Position numbers and translations under genes: made by a program
The notes under the pieces: model-generated
What the model was told of the DNA's origin: nothing
What the model saw: the letters and a program-made list of their open reading frames with translations, nothing else
Databases searched by the model: none
In this document: positions 48,863 to 58,376 of the stretch, piece by piece
Position numbering within the stretch: the first letter of the stretch is position 1
Layout of the letters: every line of letters begins with the position of its first letter
NCBI GenBank assembly: GCA_031548365.1
Contig: JAVBRD010000031.1
Location: 1-64,000 of the forward strand
Reading direction: 5' to 3'
Origin: JAVBRD01 sp031548365
GTDB taxonomy: Bacteria > Bacillota > Clostridia > Christensenellales > UBA1750
Length of the DNA: 64,000 bases

Positions 48863-49774
48863 CTAACCGTCCTGTGTAATCTTGGTGATGAGCTGGGTAA
48901 GCACACTGTCCGCTTTAGCGTACGGCACCTGGCAGGTGCCCACCATGCGATGCCCTCCTCCGCCGTACTCAAGCATGAGGGAACCGACATCCGTTTTGCT
49001 TGTTCGGTTGAGGATACTGTGACCTGTCGCGAACACGCAGTTTTGCTTGGCGCGCCCGTCCACGATCCAGATCGAGATGTTTTGTTCAGGGTACAGGCTG
49101 TAAATCAGGAAACGGTTGCCGGCGTAAATCGTTTCCACGTCGCGAAGGTCGGTGACGACCAAATTGCCGTGAACGCTTGATTTTTCATGTACCATGTCGA
49201 TGAATTTTTCCTGCTGCTCATAATACAGATCCAGCCGCTCCCTGACGTCGGGCAGCGCGAGAATTTCTTCGATCTGCATGGTGGCGCACGCGTCGATAAG
49301 CGCCATCATCAGCTGGTAATTGCTGATGGTGAAGTCGCGGAAGCGTCCCAGTCCCGTTCGCGGATCCATCACAAAGCCCAAGAGAACATAGCCCGTGGGA
49401 TTGAGGATTTCCTCGCGCGTGAGGTTTCCCGAGTCCACGCGGTCGACAAGCGGAATCATGTTCGCAAACTTCGGGAAGCGGGTCTCGCCGCCGTAATACT
49501 CGTAAATGATGCGCGCGCAGCTGGGCGCGAGGCGGCTCTCGCCCTTGTAGGTGACGCCGCGCAGCCGTTCCTCCTCGCTTTTATGGTGGTCGAACCAAAG
49601 CCCGCAGCCTTTGACATACGGCACGTTGGCCAGAACATCGTTTTCGTTTGTCTCAATCAAGCCGTCTTGAAGGTCCTTGGGATGAACGAACTTGATGTCG
49701 TCGATCACTCCGGCGACCTTGAGAATGGCCGCGCACGCAAGACCGTCAAAATCCGATCGTGTCAGCAGGCGCAT
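48863..49774 (-). CDS. DHH-family phosphoesterase
   Basis: A 303-residue DHH/DHHA1 protein. Metal motifs: LLTRSDFDGLACAAIL, a histidine/aspartate pair in LWFDHHKSEEERL, and the DHHA1 glycine motif LEYGGGGHRMVGTCQVP. Relatives cleave short oligoribonucleotides, pAp, cyclic dinucleotides or polyphosphate; which applies here is open. The start MRLLTRSD has CGGAGGTGTTTACGA; a longer frame overlaps the divergent polA promoter and is rejected. Confidence 0.88.
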   Translation of the reverse strand: MRLLTRSDFDGLACAAILKVAGVIDDIKFVHPKDLQDGLIETNENDVLANVPYVKGCGLWFDHHKSEEERLRGVTYKGESRLAPSCARIIYEYYGGETRFPKFANMIPLVDRVDSGNLTREEILNPTGYVLLGFVMDPRTGLGRFRDFTISNYQLMMALIDACATMQIEEILALPDVRERLDLYYEQQEKFIDMVHEKSSVHGNLVVTDLRDVETIYAGNRFLIYSLYPEQNISIWIVDGRAKQNCVFATGHSILNRTSKTDVGSLMLEYGGGGHRMVGTCQVPYAKADSVLTQLITKITQDG

Positions 49775-49814
49775 TCGTAAACACCTCCGTATATTAACAG
49801 GTATGACAATTTCT

Positions 49815-49843
49815 AGTGTATCAAAGATTCCGCTTTGATTCAA
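49815..49843 (-). promoter_or_regulatory. Promoter of the DHH phosphoesterase gene
   Basis: On the minus strand TTGAAT (49838-49843), 17 bases, TACACT (49815-49820), about 40 bases before the start codon. Confidence 0.5.
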
Positions 49844-49876
49844 GGCGTTTCGGCAAACTGCGGCCTTTGCGCGTAT

Positions 49877-49905
49877 TTGATTTTCTCCTGCGCGTATGAT
49901 ACCCT
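49877..49905 (+). promoter_or_regulatory. Promoter of polA
   Basis: TTGATT (49877-49882), 17 bases, TACCCT (49900-49905), followed by the GAGGTGCGCC ribosome site and the ATG at 49931. Confidence 0.5.
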
Positions 49906-49930
49906 GATAAGAACAGAAAAGAGGTGCGCC

Positions 49931-52531
49931 ATGCCCGAACGGCTGATGGTGATTGATGGCAACAGCCTGATGCATCGCGCGTTTTACGCGCTTCCGGATA
50001 TGACGACGAGCGCGGGGCTTCACACCAACGCCGTACTCGGCTTTGTCAACATGCTGCTCAAAGCGGTTGCGGACTTTGCGCCAACGCATCTCGTGGTCGC
50101 GTTTGACAGGCAGGAACCGACGTTCCGGCACATCGAATACCAAGCGTACAAGGCAGGCCGCCGCGAGACGCCGGAAACGCTGTGGCCGCAGTTCACGCTT
50201 CTGCGCGACCTGCTTTGCGCGATGGGCGTGGCTGTGGCGGACGCGGCAGGGTACGAAGCCGACGACCTGCTGGGATCATACGCCGCGCAGGCCAAGTCGC
50301 GCGGCATGGAGGCGTACCTCGTCACCGGCGACCGGGACGCGCTCCAGCTTATCGGAAACGGCACGATCGTTCTGCTCACGCGCAAAGGCTTAAGCGAGAT
50401 TGAGCAGCTGGACACGGAGGCGCTCAAGCGCTCGTTTGGTGTCGCGCCGTCACAGGTGATCGACCTTAAGGGCTTAATGGGCGATTCATCAGACAACCTC
50501 CCCGGTGTGCCGGGCGTGGGGGAGAAGACCGCGCTCAAACTGCTTGCGGAGTACGAAACGCTTGACAGCGTGCTCGAGCACGCCAAAGAAATCAAGGGCA
50601 AGCTCGGCGAGAAACTGACCGCGTACGCGGACGACGCGCGCATGTGCAGGCGGCTCGCTACGATACGCACCAACGCGCCTCTCTCAACCGCCATTGCCGA
50701 CTCGCGCGTCCGTCCCTTCGGTACGCCGGAGGCGATGGAGATGCTTGCGCGGCTTGAGATGAACAGCGTCAGAAGACGGTTGGCCGGTCCGGACGGCGCG
50801 TCACCGCCCGCTGCGGGCATCATTGGGGAAGCAAGCGCGGCGGCGGCTGTCGTGAGCTCCAGAAACGTCACCGTGGTCACGGATGACGAAACGCTTGAAC
50901 GCATCGGGCGGGAGTCGGCGGCGCCGATTGCCGTGGCGCTGACCAAGGAAGGCGTATCGGCCGCGTTTGAGGACGGTACGTCGTTCGACGCGGGTTTTGG
51001 CGGCGATTTGCTCACGCCGGGCGTCAGTCCGGAAGCGACCGCGCGCGCGCTTAGCGCTATGTTTAAGCGTTACCCAAACGCTCGTGCCGCCGTGTTTGAC
51101 AAAAAAACGCTGTTGTTCAGGAGCGAAGCGTGCGGCGCAACCCTGCCCGCAGAGTGTCTTGACTACGATGTCATGCTCGCCGCGTACCTGCTGGACGCGG
51201 TTGACGCGCCTGAGCTTGCGTCCGTTTCGATAAAGTGGTTGGGTGAGCCGCGCTCGGATGCAGACGCTTTGCTCGCGCTGCGCGGCGCTACCGAGAAAAA
51301 CCTCGCAAAAGAAGGGCTTTGCGGGTTGTTCAGCGATATGGAGATGCCGCTGTGCGACGTCTTGCTCGGAATGGAGCGCACGGGTTTCCTGATCGATAAA
51401 GTCACGCTCGGACAGATCGGGGACGACATGCGCCGAGACTCCGAAAGTTTGCGCAAGGAAATCGTCGCGCTCGCGGGCGGTTATGATTTTAACCCCAACT
51501 CCACAAAGCAACTCGCCGAAGTGCTTTTCGACCGGCTGATGCTGCCCGTCGTCAAGAAAACGTCCACGGGTCGCTCGACCGACTCGGAGGTGCTCGAAAA
51601 ACTGGAGGACATCCACCCGATCGCGGGCAAGGTGGCTGAGTATCGGCATGTGATGAAGCTCCTCGGCACTTATGTCGACGGGCTGTTCGCTGTCGCAGGC
51701 GGGGATGGGCGGGTACACACCACGTTCCATCAGGCGCTGACAAGCACGGGGAGGATATCATCCTCGGAGCCAAACCTCCAGAACATTCCCGTGCGTACCG
51801 AGCTTGGGCGGAGCATCCGCCGCGCGTTCGTCGCGCCCGCTGGATGCGTGCTGCTCGACGCGGATTACTCGCAGATCGAGTTGCGCGTGCTCGCGCACAT
51901 GTCGGGCGATCCCGCGTTCGTCGACGCATTTATCGCGGGGCAGGACATCCACCGCCGCACCGCCTCCGAAGTGTTTGGCGTTCCGCTGGCTGATGTCACC
52001 GCATCCCAGCGCTCCGCGGCCAAAGCGGTCAATTTCGGTATTGTATACGGCATTTCGGACTTCGGGCTGGCGCGCAACATCGGTTCGTCGCGGCAAGAGG
52101 CTGCCGATATTATCAAGAGGTTTTTCGCGCGTTACCCGCACGTGAAAAACGCCATGGACGGATTCATCGAAAAGGCGCGCGCAGACGGCTGCGCGACCAC
52201 GTTGTTCGGGCGCAAGCGCCGCATCCCCGATATCGACTCAAAGAATTTCAATCGAAGGTCGTTTGCGGAGCGCACGGCCATGAACACACCCATACAGGGC
52301 ACGTCGGCGGACATCATCAAGATCGCCATGATCCGGGTGGTTGATGCGCTAAAGCCCAAGAAATCACAGCTCATCCTGCAAGTGCACGACGAGTTGATTG
52401 TGGAAGCGCCTGAGGATGAGCGCGAGGTTGCCTCCGTCCTGCTGCGCGAGTGTATGGAGAACGTGACCACGCTCAAAGTGCCGCTGATCGCGGAAGTCAG
52501 CGCGGGGCGGAACTGGGCGGAGAGCAAGTGA
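49931..52531 (+). CDS. polA: DNA polymerase I
   Basis: An 866-residue family A polymerase. The N-terminal 5' nuclease (1-290) has MVIDGNSLMHRAFYALP, YEADDLLGSYA, VTGDRDALQL and GVPGVGEKTALKLL. The 3' exonuclease region (about 310-470) lacks the DxE metal pair, so proofreading is lost, as in Bacillus. The polymerase domain has LLDADYSQIELRVLAH (motif A), RSAAKAVNFGIVYGIS (motif B) and QVHDELIVE (motif C). It fills gaps and removes RNA primers. The ATG at 49931 has GAGGTGCGCC. It leads an operon with a small ORF, coaE and a lytic transglycosylase. Confidence 0.97.
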   Translation: MPERLMVIDGNSLMHRAFYALPDMTTSAGLHTNAVLGFVNMLLKAVADFAPTHLVVAFDRQEPTFRHIEYQAYKAGRRETPETLWPQFTLLRDLLCAMGVAVADAAGYEADDLLGSYAAQAKSRGMEAYLVTGDRDALQLIGNGTIVLLTRKGLSEIEQLDTEALKRSFGVAPSQVIDLKGLMGDSSDNLPGVPGVGEKTALKLLAEYETLDSVLEHAKEIKGKLGEKLTAYADDARMCRRLATIRTNAPLSTAIADSRVRPFGTPEAMEMLARLEMNSVRRRLAGPDGASPPAAGIIGEASAAAAVVSSRNVTVVTDDETLERIGRESAAPIAVALTKEGVSAAFEDGTSFDAGFGGDLLTPGVSPEATARALSAMFKRYPNARAAVFDKKTLLFRSEACGATLPAECLDYDVMLAAYLLDAVDAPELASVSIKWLGEPRSDADALLALRGATEKNLAKEGLCGLFSDMEMPLCDVLLGMERTGFLIDKVTLGQIGDDMRRDSESLRKEIVALAGGYDFNPNSTKQLAEVLFDRLMLPVVKKTSTGRSTDSEVLEKLEDIHPIAGKVAEYRHVMKLLGTYVDGLFAVAGGDGRVHTTFHQALTSTGRISSSEPNLQNIPVRTELGRSIRRAFVAPAGCVLLDADYSQIELRVLAHMSGDPAFVDAFIAGQDIHRRTASEVFGVPLADVTASQRSAAKAVNFGIVYGISDFGLARNIGSSRQEAADIIKRFFARYPHVKNAMDGFIEKARADGCATTLFGRKRRIPDIDSKNFNRRSFAERTAMNTPIQGTSADIIKIAMIRVVDALKPKKSQLILQVHDELIVEAPEDEREVASVLLRECMENVTTLKVPLIAEVSAGRNWAESK

Positions 52532-52713
52532 CAGGGGAAGTCGCAGACCGCATCTGCCGTTTCCTGCGGTGCGCAGGACGCCCGCCCGCATCACAAGGAG
52601 GAACGAAATCCTCCCGCCCCTGGCGCGCGGCGCTGGACATGGAGCTTTTGTTCGCTTTTCGCGACAAGAGGCCGACGGAGACCGTACCCTCCGCATACCT
52701 TAACGTGAGGTGA
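52528..52713 (+). CDS. Small ORF between polA and coaE, function unknown
   Basis: A 61-codon ORF whose GTG start overlaps the polA stop (GTGA) with GGCGGAGAGCAA in front and whose stop lies 5 bases before coaE. It begins VTGEVADRICRFLRCAGRP and ends PTETVPSAYLNVR, with an RFLRCAGRPP segment and no transmembrane stretch. I do not recognise a family. Tight packing and a ribosome site favour translation, but the Arg/Pro-rich composition is also what a GC-rich non-coding frame gives. Confidence 0.45.
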   Translation: MTGEVADRICRFLRCAGRPPASQGGTKSSRPWRAALDMELLFAFRDKRPTETVPSAYLNVR

Positions 52714-52718
52714 TTGCC

Positions 52719-53315
52719 ATGCACATCATAGGTTTGACCGGAGGCATCGCCTGCGGGAAGTCCACCGTGAGCACGCACATACGTTCGCGCGGCGTGACTG
52801 TGATCGATGCGGACGCCATCAGCAGAAGCGTCACTGAGCCGGGACGCCCGGGCGTCGACGCTGTGCTGAACGTGTTTGGCGAGGCGTATGTTACGGACGG
52901 CGTTGTTGACCGCAAAAAGCTTGCGGCCACCGTTTTTGCAGACGCCGCGCAGAGAAAAAAACTTGAGAGCGCGCTCCATCCGATCATCAAGGCTGAGATG
53001 GACCGGGAGATCGAGGATGCGCGCGCGTCGGGCGCGAAGGCCGTTGTGCTTGATATCCCGCTTTTGTTTGAAGCGGGTCTGGACTCCGTTGCGGACGAAG
53101 TTTGGGTGGTGACCGCGAGCCGGGAAGAGCAGATCAGCCGTCTCGCGTCGCGGGACGGTCTATCCCGAGAGGAAGCGCTCGCGCGCATCACGGCGCAGAT
53201 GCCTCTTGCGGAAAAAGCCGCGCGCGCGGACGTCATCATAGAGAATAACCGCTCGCTTGCCCAGACGATCGCCAGGGTGGATGAACTGCTGGAGGGCCGC
53301 GCATGCGTGCTGTGA
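52719..53315 (+). CDS. coaE: Dephospho-CoA kinase
   Basis: A 198-residue P-loop kinase with IGLTGGIACGKSTVS, the substrate-side DADAISRSVTEPG, a lid with HPIIKAEMD and VLDIPLLFEAGLD. It phosphorylates the ribose 3' hydroxyl of dephospho-CoA in the last step of CoA synthesis. The ATG at 52719 has GAGGTGATTGCC; a GTG three codons earlier is less likely. polA-coaE-transglycosylase order is common in Clostridia. Confidence 0.96.
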   Translation: MHIIGLTGGIACGKSTVSTHIRSRGVTVIDADAISRSVTEPGRPGVDAVLNVFGEAYVTDGVVDRKKLAATVFADAAQRKKLESALHPIIKAEMDREIEDARASGAKAVVLDIPLLFEAGLDSVADEVWVVTASREEQISRLASRDGLSREEALARITAQMPLAEKAARADVIIENNRSLAQTIARVDELLEGRACVL

Positions 53316-53887
53316 GGGGAGTCGCGGTATTTCTGCTCGTCATCGCGGTCGCGCTCGCGGGCCTCTACTTTTATCAGGACAGGCTGCAGAGGATCGGCCA
53401 CCCGCTTAGGTATGAGGAACTCGTGGTCGAGAACGCAGAGGCGAACCGGCTCGACCCGCTGCTCGTGTGGTCGGTGATGAAAGTTGAGTCGGGTTTTCGT
53501 GAGAAAGCGGAGTCGCGCGTGGGCGCGCGCGGGCTGATGCAGGTTATGCCGGACACGGGCGAGTGGATCGCCAAGAAGTTGGGGGAGCAGGATGGGTACA
53601 CCGATGACAGGCTGTACGAGGCGGAGACGAGTTTGCGCTACGGCTGCTGGTACCTGCGGTACTTACTCGACAGGTTCGACGGTGAACTGACGCTCTCAAT
53701 CGCGGCGTACAACGCGGGCGGGGGCAATGTCGATAAGTGGCTGGACGATGCGCGCTACAGCCAAGACGGCGAAGCGCTCACGCACATTCCATTCGCTGAG
53801 ACAAGACAGTATGTCCAGCGAATCGAAAAAGCGTACGCCGCTTATCAACGTCTGTATCCCGAGATCGCCAACGCGGTGCGGGACTGA
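53303..53887 (+). CDS. Lytic transglycosylase (SLT domain)
   Basis: A 194-residue membrane-anchored enzyme with an N-terminal helix (about 6-25) and a Slt70-type lysozyme domain. Catalytic Glu is in WSVMKVESGFREKAES, with ARGLMQVMPDTGEWIA and LSIAAYNAGGGNVDKWL. It cleaves peptidoglycan glycan strands with formation of anhydro-muramic ends. It overlaps coaE by 13 bases with GGAGGGCCGC upstream. No LysM or SPOR domain. Confidence 0.93.
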   Translation: MRAVRGVAVFLLVIAVALAGLYFYQDRLQRIGHPLRYEELVVENAEANRLDPLLVWSVMKVESGFREKAESRVGARGLMQVMPDTGEWIAKKLGEQDGYTDDRLYEAETSLRYGCWYLRYLLDRFDGELTLSIAAYNAGGGNVDKWLDDARYSQDGEALTHIPFAETRQYVQRIEKAYAAYQRLYPEIANAVRD

Positions 53888-53900
53888 TGGAAAGACTGTG

Positions 53901-55457
53901 ATGATGTTGACAACTGGACTTATGCGCAAGCTCGCGCTTCTGGCCGTGTGCTTGATCATGTGTGTGCCGATCGCGGCGTGCCGTGAGGGTATACCGGTCA
54001 TTAACGTGCCTTCGAGCACCAGCGCGCCGGTTTTTGTGACGCCACGGCCGGCCAGCGGGGAGCAGGAGCTGTTTTTGCCCGTGCCCACCGCCCAGCCCCC
54101 TCTTCCGCAATCAACGCTTTCACGGCAATGGACCGCGGTGTACGGGCTGATCTACGAGCCGCTGGTCAGGCTGGATGCGAGCGGAACGCCGGTTCCCGGC
54201 ATCTGCGAGAGTTTCACGCCGTCAGCTGACGGCAAGACATGGACGTTCAAGATCAGGCTGGGTGTTCTTTTTCACGACGGTATGCCGCTCAATGCGCAAG
54301 CGGTGGCCGATTCGTTCGGCAAAATGAAAGCCGGAAACAACCCGTACACTGCGCTGCTCAATAAAATAGAACGGGTCAAAGCGGAGGACGAGCTTGTGCT
54401 CACGGTCGTTTCCAAAGAGGCGGGCTGGGACGCGGTGTATGCGATGACGGCGCCGGTCATCGGTGCGGACAATGGTCCGCTTCCCGCGGGAACGGGAATC
54501 TACCGTGTCACGGTGCTGCAGGGGGAAAGCCTTTACCTCGAGGCTAACGCCGACAGCTGGCGGCGCCCGCCTGCGATTCCTTACGCGCGCACCGTGGTGG
54601 TATCGGGAGAAGAGGCGTCGCTCGGACGGCTAGCGATGGGCGAGATCTCGCTTGCGCCGCTTTACAAGCTCGCACCCGGCGCGGTCGACCGCGCGGTCGC
54701 GGACACGGCGGTCATCGCCACCCAGCAGTATGAAATGATGGTGTTCAACCAGCGCGCTAACTCGTCCGTCAACGATTTGCGCGTCAGGCAAGCGCTTTGC
54801 GCGCTGATAGACGATCAAACGCTCGCGCGGCTCCAGCACGTGGGTGGAGCGCTGATGTCCGATTTGCCCGTCCTTCCCGGAAACCATCTTTTCAACGCGC
54901 AACTGGCAAAGGCCGCTCTGACGAGGGAGGAAGCCGTGAGCTTGCTCGAGGAGGCCGGGTACAGTCAGGGGTACCCGCTCCGGCTACGGCTCTTAACCAA
55001 TACCGAGACGGAGTCCGCGCCTCGAGCGGACATCGCCAAAGCCATTCAGGAGATGCTGGCGCCGCACAATGTGAATGTTGAAATCACAGCGCTCCCTTTC
55101 ACAGACTTTCTGGCCTCCGCGAAGCAGGGCGCGTTTGACGCCGCGCTCATCGGTGTGACACTTCCCATTGAGCCTGATTTGCGCCCCCTGCTTATGACGG
55201 GCGGCGCCAACAACATCACCGGCTCCTCCGATAGTGAGTTGGACGGGTTGCTCACTGACGCGAGCGTGGTCGTCACGGCGGAAGAGCGCGCAATGGCCTG
55301 GTCTGCGCTGGAGAAGTATCTGCTTGAGCAGTTGCCGTTCGCGGGGTTTTACTTCCACACGGGAACGCTCGCGTACACGCGCGGTCTGGCGGGGGTTGAG
55401 ACGGCGCGGGAGCCTTGGGTGTATGACGGTGTCTCCGGTTGGCGGTTCGAGCGGTAG
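53901..55457 (+). CDS. ABC-type peptide/nickel family 5 solute-binding lipoprotein
   Basis: A 518-residue lipoprotein with the lipobox IMCVPIAAC and a Ser/Thr/Pro linker to about residue 60. The SBP family 5 domain follows, with YGLIYEPLVRLDASG, TWTFKIRLGVLFHDGMPLNAQAVADSF and VNDLRVRQALCALIDDQTLA. It binds peptides, nickel or similar; no permease or ATPase genes are nearby. GGAAAGACTGTG precedes the ATG at 53901. It lies 13 bases after the transglycosylase, probably in the same transcript. Confidence 0.9.
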   Translation: MMLTTGLMRKLALLAVCLIMCVPIAACREGIPVINVPSSTSAPVFVTPRPASGEQELFLPVPTAQPPLPQSTLSRQWTAVYGLIYEPLVRLDASGTPVPGICESFTPSADGKTWTFKIRLGVLFHDGMPLNAQAVADSFGKMKAGNNPYTALLNKIERVKAEDELVLTVVSKEAGWDAVYAMTAPVIGADNGPLPAGTGIYRVTVLQGESLYLEANADSWRRPPAIPYARTVVVSGEEASLGRLAMGEISLAPLYKLAPGAVDRAVADTAVIATQQYEMMVFNQRANSSVNDLRVRQALCALIDDQTLARLQHVGGALMSDLPVLPGNHLFNAQLAKAALTREEAVSLLEEAGYSQGYPLRLRLLTNTETESAPRADIAKAIQEMLAPHNVNVEITALPFTDFLASAKQGAFDAALIGVTLPIEPDLRPLLMTGGANNITGSSDSELDGLLTDASVVVTAEERAMAWSALEKYLLEQLPFAGFYFHTGTLAYTRGLAGVETAREPWVYDGVSGWRFER

Positions 55458-55651
55458 GTTCGGGCCAACGCCGGATCGGCCGCATCCGCTCGCATAACCT
55501 CTAAACGGGATGCAGCATTTGGGTTCTTAATACCTTTCCGTCAAGAACCGCTGATAGAGTACGAAAAGCGATGATGAAAAACTGCGAGTGCCCAGAAAAC
55601 CAGGCCTGCGCGGCATGACGGATTGCTTGTTTAGTTGGAAGTCGCAGCCAT

Positions 55652-55683
55652 AAAAACCCCCTGGACGCGATGTCCGGGGGGTT
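55652..55683 (-). terminator. Terminator after asnS
   Basis: On the minus strand AACCCCCCGGAC, a 5-base loop and GTCCAGGGGGTT (one wobble) are followed by TTTA. The 194 bases between the upstream plus-strand stop at 55457 and this hairpin show no gene. Confidence 0.85.
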
Positions 55684-55705
55684 ATGCGTTGCGGGCCGAC
55701 TTAAG

Positions 55706-57094
55706 CTAAAACTCGGCGTTGTTGACCGTACGGGGGAAAGGGATGGAGTCGCGGATATTCGCTATGCCCGTGATGTACATCACAAGCCGCTCAAAACCCA
55801 GCCCAAATCCCGCGTGCGGTACGCCGCCGTACTTGCGCAGCGCGAGATACCAGCCGTAGTCCTCGGGGTTTAGCTTCATCTCAGCCATGGCGGCGAGCAG
55901 GATGTCCTCACGCTCTTCGCGCGCGCTTCCGCCAACCAGCTCGCCGATGCCCGGAACGAGCAGATCCATGGCTTGAACGGTTTTGCCGTCCTCGTTGCGC
56001 CGCATATAGAACGCCTTGATTTCCTTGGGATAATCGGTCACGAATACGGGCCGTCCGAACGTCTTCTCTGAGAGATAGCGCTCGTGTTCGGTCTGGAGAT
56101 CACATCCCCAGTAAGGAGTGAACTCAAACGCGTTTCCGCTTTTCAGGAGCAGGTCGACCGCTTCGGTGTACGTCACATGCGCGAAATCGGCGTTCACGAT
56201 GCCTTCGAGCCGGGGTAGCAAGCCTTTGTCGACAAACTGGCTCAGGAACGCGTACTCCTCGGGCGCTTTTGCCATGACGTCGGCGAGCACGTATTTGATC
56301 AAATCCTGCACGAGCTGCATGTCGTCGGCGAGCGTAGCGAAAGCGATTTCCGGCTCGATCATCCAGAATTCGGCGGCATGGCGGGTTGTGTTGCTGTTCT
56401 CGGCCCTGAACGTGGGGCCGAATGTGTACACGTTGCGCAGCGCGAGGCAGAAGCACTCGACGTTGAGCTGGCCCGAGACCGTCAAGGACGTGGGCTTGCC
56501 GAAAAAGTCCTTGCTGTAGTCGACTTGGCCGTCCGTGCCGCGGGGAGGTTTGTCAACGTCCAGCGTGGTGACGCGAAACATCTCGCCCGCGCCTTCGCAA
56601 TCGCTCGCGGTGATAATGGGCGTGTGGACGTACACGAAGTCACGGTCGGAGAAAAACCGATGTATGGCCTGTGCGGCGAGCGAGCGGATGCGAAACACCG
56701 CGGAAAATGTGTTCGTACGCGGGCGCAAGTGCGCCATCTCGCGCAGGTATTCCAGCGAGTGTCTTTTTTTCTGCATGGGATAGTCAGTTGGGCATGAGCC
56801 GATGAGCGCGACGCGGTCCGCCTTGAGTTCGAAAGGCTGTTTGGCGTCGGGCGTGGGCACAAGCTCGCCTTCGACCGCTACGGCTGACCCTTCCGTGAAT
56901 CGGATGACGTCCTTGAAGTGGTCGGTTCGCCCGTCTTCAAGCACAACCTGGAGATTTTTGAAAAAAGACCCATCATTGAGCTCGATAAAGCCGAAGACCT
57001 TGGAATCGCGCAGCGTGCGTATCCACCCCTGAACGCGGATAGCTCCGGGTGCCGCCTGATTGCGGTACAACTCGCGTATGGTGACGTTTTTCAT
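55706..57094 (-). CDS. asnS: Asparaginyl-tRNA synthetase
   Basis: A 462-residue class IIb synthetase with an N-terminal OB fold (IRVQGWIRTLRDSKVFGFIELNDGSF), motif 2 FTFGPTFRAENSNTTRHAAEFWMIEPE and motif 3 GFGLGFERLVMYITGI. It charges tRNA-Asn with asparagine, so the cell need not rely only on transamidation. CGGAGGGATCAGC precedes the ATG. A TTGACA with a poor TAACGT -10 lies upstream, with no T-box element. The standard bacterial length is 460-470. Confidence 0.96.
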   Translation of the reverse strand: MKNVTIRELYRNQAAPGAIRVQGWIRTLRDSKVFGFIELNDGSFFKNLQVVLEDGRTDHFKDVIRFTEGSAVAVEGELVPTPDAKQPFELKADRVALIGSCPTDYPMQKKRHSLEYLREMAHLRPRTNTFSAVFRIRSLAAQAIHRFFSDRDFVYVHTPIITASDCEGAGEMFRVTTLDVDKPPRGTDGQVDYSKDFFGKPTSLTVSGQLNVECFCLALRNVYTFGPTFRAENSNTTRHAAEFWMIEPEIAFATLADDMQLVQDLIKYVLADVMAKAPEEYAFLSQFVDKGLLPRLEGIVNADFAHVTYTEAVDLLLKSGNAFEFTPYWGCDLQTEHERYLSEKTFGRPVFVTDYPKEIKAFYMRRNEDGKTVQAMDLLVPGIGELVGGSAREEREDILLAAMAEMKLNPEDYGWYLALRKYGGVPHAGFGLGFERLVMYITGIANIRDSIPFPRTVNNAEF

Positions 57095-57213
57095 GCTGAT
57101 CCCTCCGGACTTGTCGTAAGCGGAGATGGTGGCCGCCTGTACGTTACCATGAACCGGTCTTTCCTGTCAATGCGCGCGCAAGGCGGACAGCGCACAGAAA
57201 TTTGACTAAATTG

Positions 57214-57242
57214 TTGAAGGACGCATGGTTTTGTGTTATCCT
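57214..57242 (+). promoter_or_regulatory. Promoter of the M24 peptidase/efp genes
   Basis: TTGAAG (57214-57219), 17 bases, TATCCT (57237-57242), about 37 bases before the GTG start. Confidence 0.55.
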
Positions 57243-57278
57243 CTCAAAGATAAGCAAGTGATGATGGGAGGAATCTGC

Positions 57279-58349
57279 GTGAATCTGCGGGCGAAAAAGC
57301 TCCTTGGATTGATCGATCAGTCTGGCGACACGCTCGTGCTGCTCACGAAGCGTGAAAACATTCGCTATTTCAGCGGTTTTACGGGTGAAGGCGCGCTTCT
57401 TGTCTCATCCAAGGGCAGTTTCGTGATCACGGATTCGCGCTACACCGAGGCAGCGGCGCTGCAAGCGCCTGAATCGGCAATCCTGGCCACGAGCAGGGAT
57501 GTCAAAATTACCGATCTTGTGAGAAAAACGGTCGGCGAGCTCCAGTGCAAAACGGTGCTCTTCGAGGACGACGAGATGACGCTTAAGTCGTACAAGGCGT
57601 ATTCCGAAGCACTTGAGGGAATCGCGATGTCTCCGGTGGGCGGCAAGCCCGAAAAGGTGCGTATGGTCAAGGACGAGGCTGAGCTTGCGTCCATGGCGCG
57701 CGCGGAGTCGCTGGTGGACAAGGCGTTTTCGTGGTCGCTCGGTTTCATCAAACCGGGGCTTTCAGAAATGGATGTCAAAACGGAGCTCGAGTATCAGTTG
57801 TGCAAGCTCGGCGGGGAAGGGCCGGCGTTTAGCAGCATCGTGTGTTCGGGGCCGAACACGTCCAAGCCGCACGCTGAGCCCGGAAATCGCGCCATCCAAA
57901 AGGGCGACATGGTCACGATGGACTTCGGGTGCAAAATCGACGGACTGTGCAGCGACTTCACGCGCACCATCGCGGTGGGCCAACCGCCCGAAGAGATGAA
58001 GATCATCTACCAGATCGTGCTGGAGGCCAACCAGAAGGCGTTTGACGCGGTCAAGCCGGGGCTTGTGGGCCGCGAGGTGGACGCCGTCGCGCGCGCGCAC
58101 ATCACCGATAAGGGTTACGGCGGCATGTTCGGGCACGGACTTGGCCACGGCGTGGGCTTGCTCATTCACGAGGGGCCGAGCGTGGGCATGAAGTCCGAGG
58201 ATGTCCTGGAAGCAGGGCATGTCATCACCATTGAGCCGGGCATTTACATCGCGGGGCTTGGGGGGGTGCGCATAGAGGACATGGTCGTCGTCACGGAGAC
58301 AGGTGCGCGAAACCTCGCGTCCAGCCGAAAAGACCTGATCATCCTGTAG
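57279..58349 (+). CDS. M24-family Xaa-Pro aminopeptidase
   Basis: A 356-residue creatinase-fold metallopeptidase. The N-terminal domain starts RAKKLLGLIDQSGD, and the C-terminal pita-bread domain has metal ligands in MDFGCKIDGLCSDFTRTI (two Asp), FGHGLGHGVGLLIHEGP (His), ITIEPGIYI and RIEDMVVVTE (two Glu). It removes N-terminal residues ahead of proline. Start is GTG at 57279 with GGAGGAATCTGC; the track of residues upstream lies in the promoter. It is followed 27 bases later by efp, the common Firmicute pairing. Confidence 0.94.
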   Translation: MNLRAKKLLGLIDQSGDTLVLLTKRENIRYFSGFTGEGALLVSSKGSFVITDSRYTEAAALQAPESAILATSRDVKITDLVRKTVGELQCKTVLFEDDEMTLKSYKAYSEALEGIAMSPVGGKPEKVRMVKDEAELASMARAESLVDKAFSWSLGFIKPGLSEMDVKTELEYQLCKLGGEGPAFSSIVCSGPNTSKPHAEPGNRAIQKGDMVTMDFGCKIDGLCSDFTRTIAVGQPPEEMKIIYQIVLEANQKAFDAVKPGLVGREVDAVARAHITDKGYGGMFGHGLGHGVGLLIHEGPSVGMKSEDVLEAGHVITIEPGIYIAGLGGVRIEDMVVVTETGARNLASSRKDLIIL

Positions 58350-58376
58350 TTATTCAAACCAGTTGGAGGGTTTTAC

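Noticed and set aside
53901..53925. TTGACA promoter at the start of the binding-protein gene
   Set aside because: The hexamer lies inside codons 3-5 and has no -10 at a suitable distance before the start; chance match.
55458..55650. tRNA or small RNA in the gap after the family 5 binding protein
   Set aside because: No cloverleaf, TTCGA loop or CCA-side stem could be found; the only clear structure is the asnS terminator at its end.
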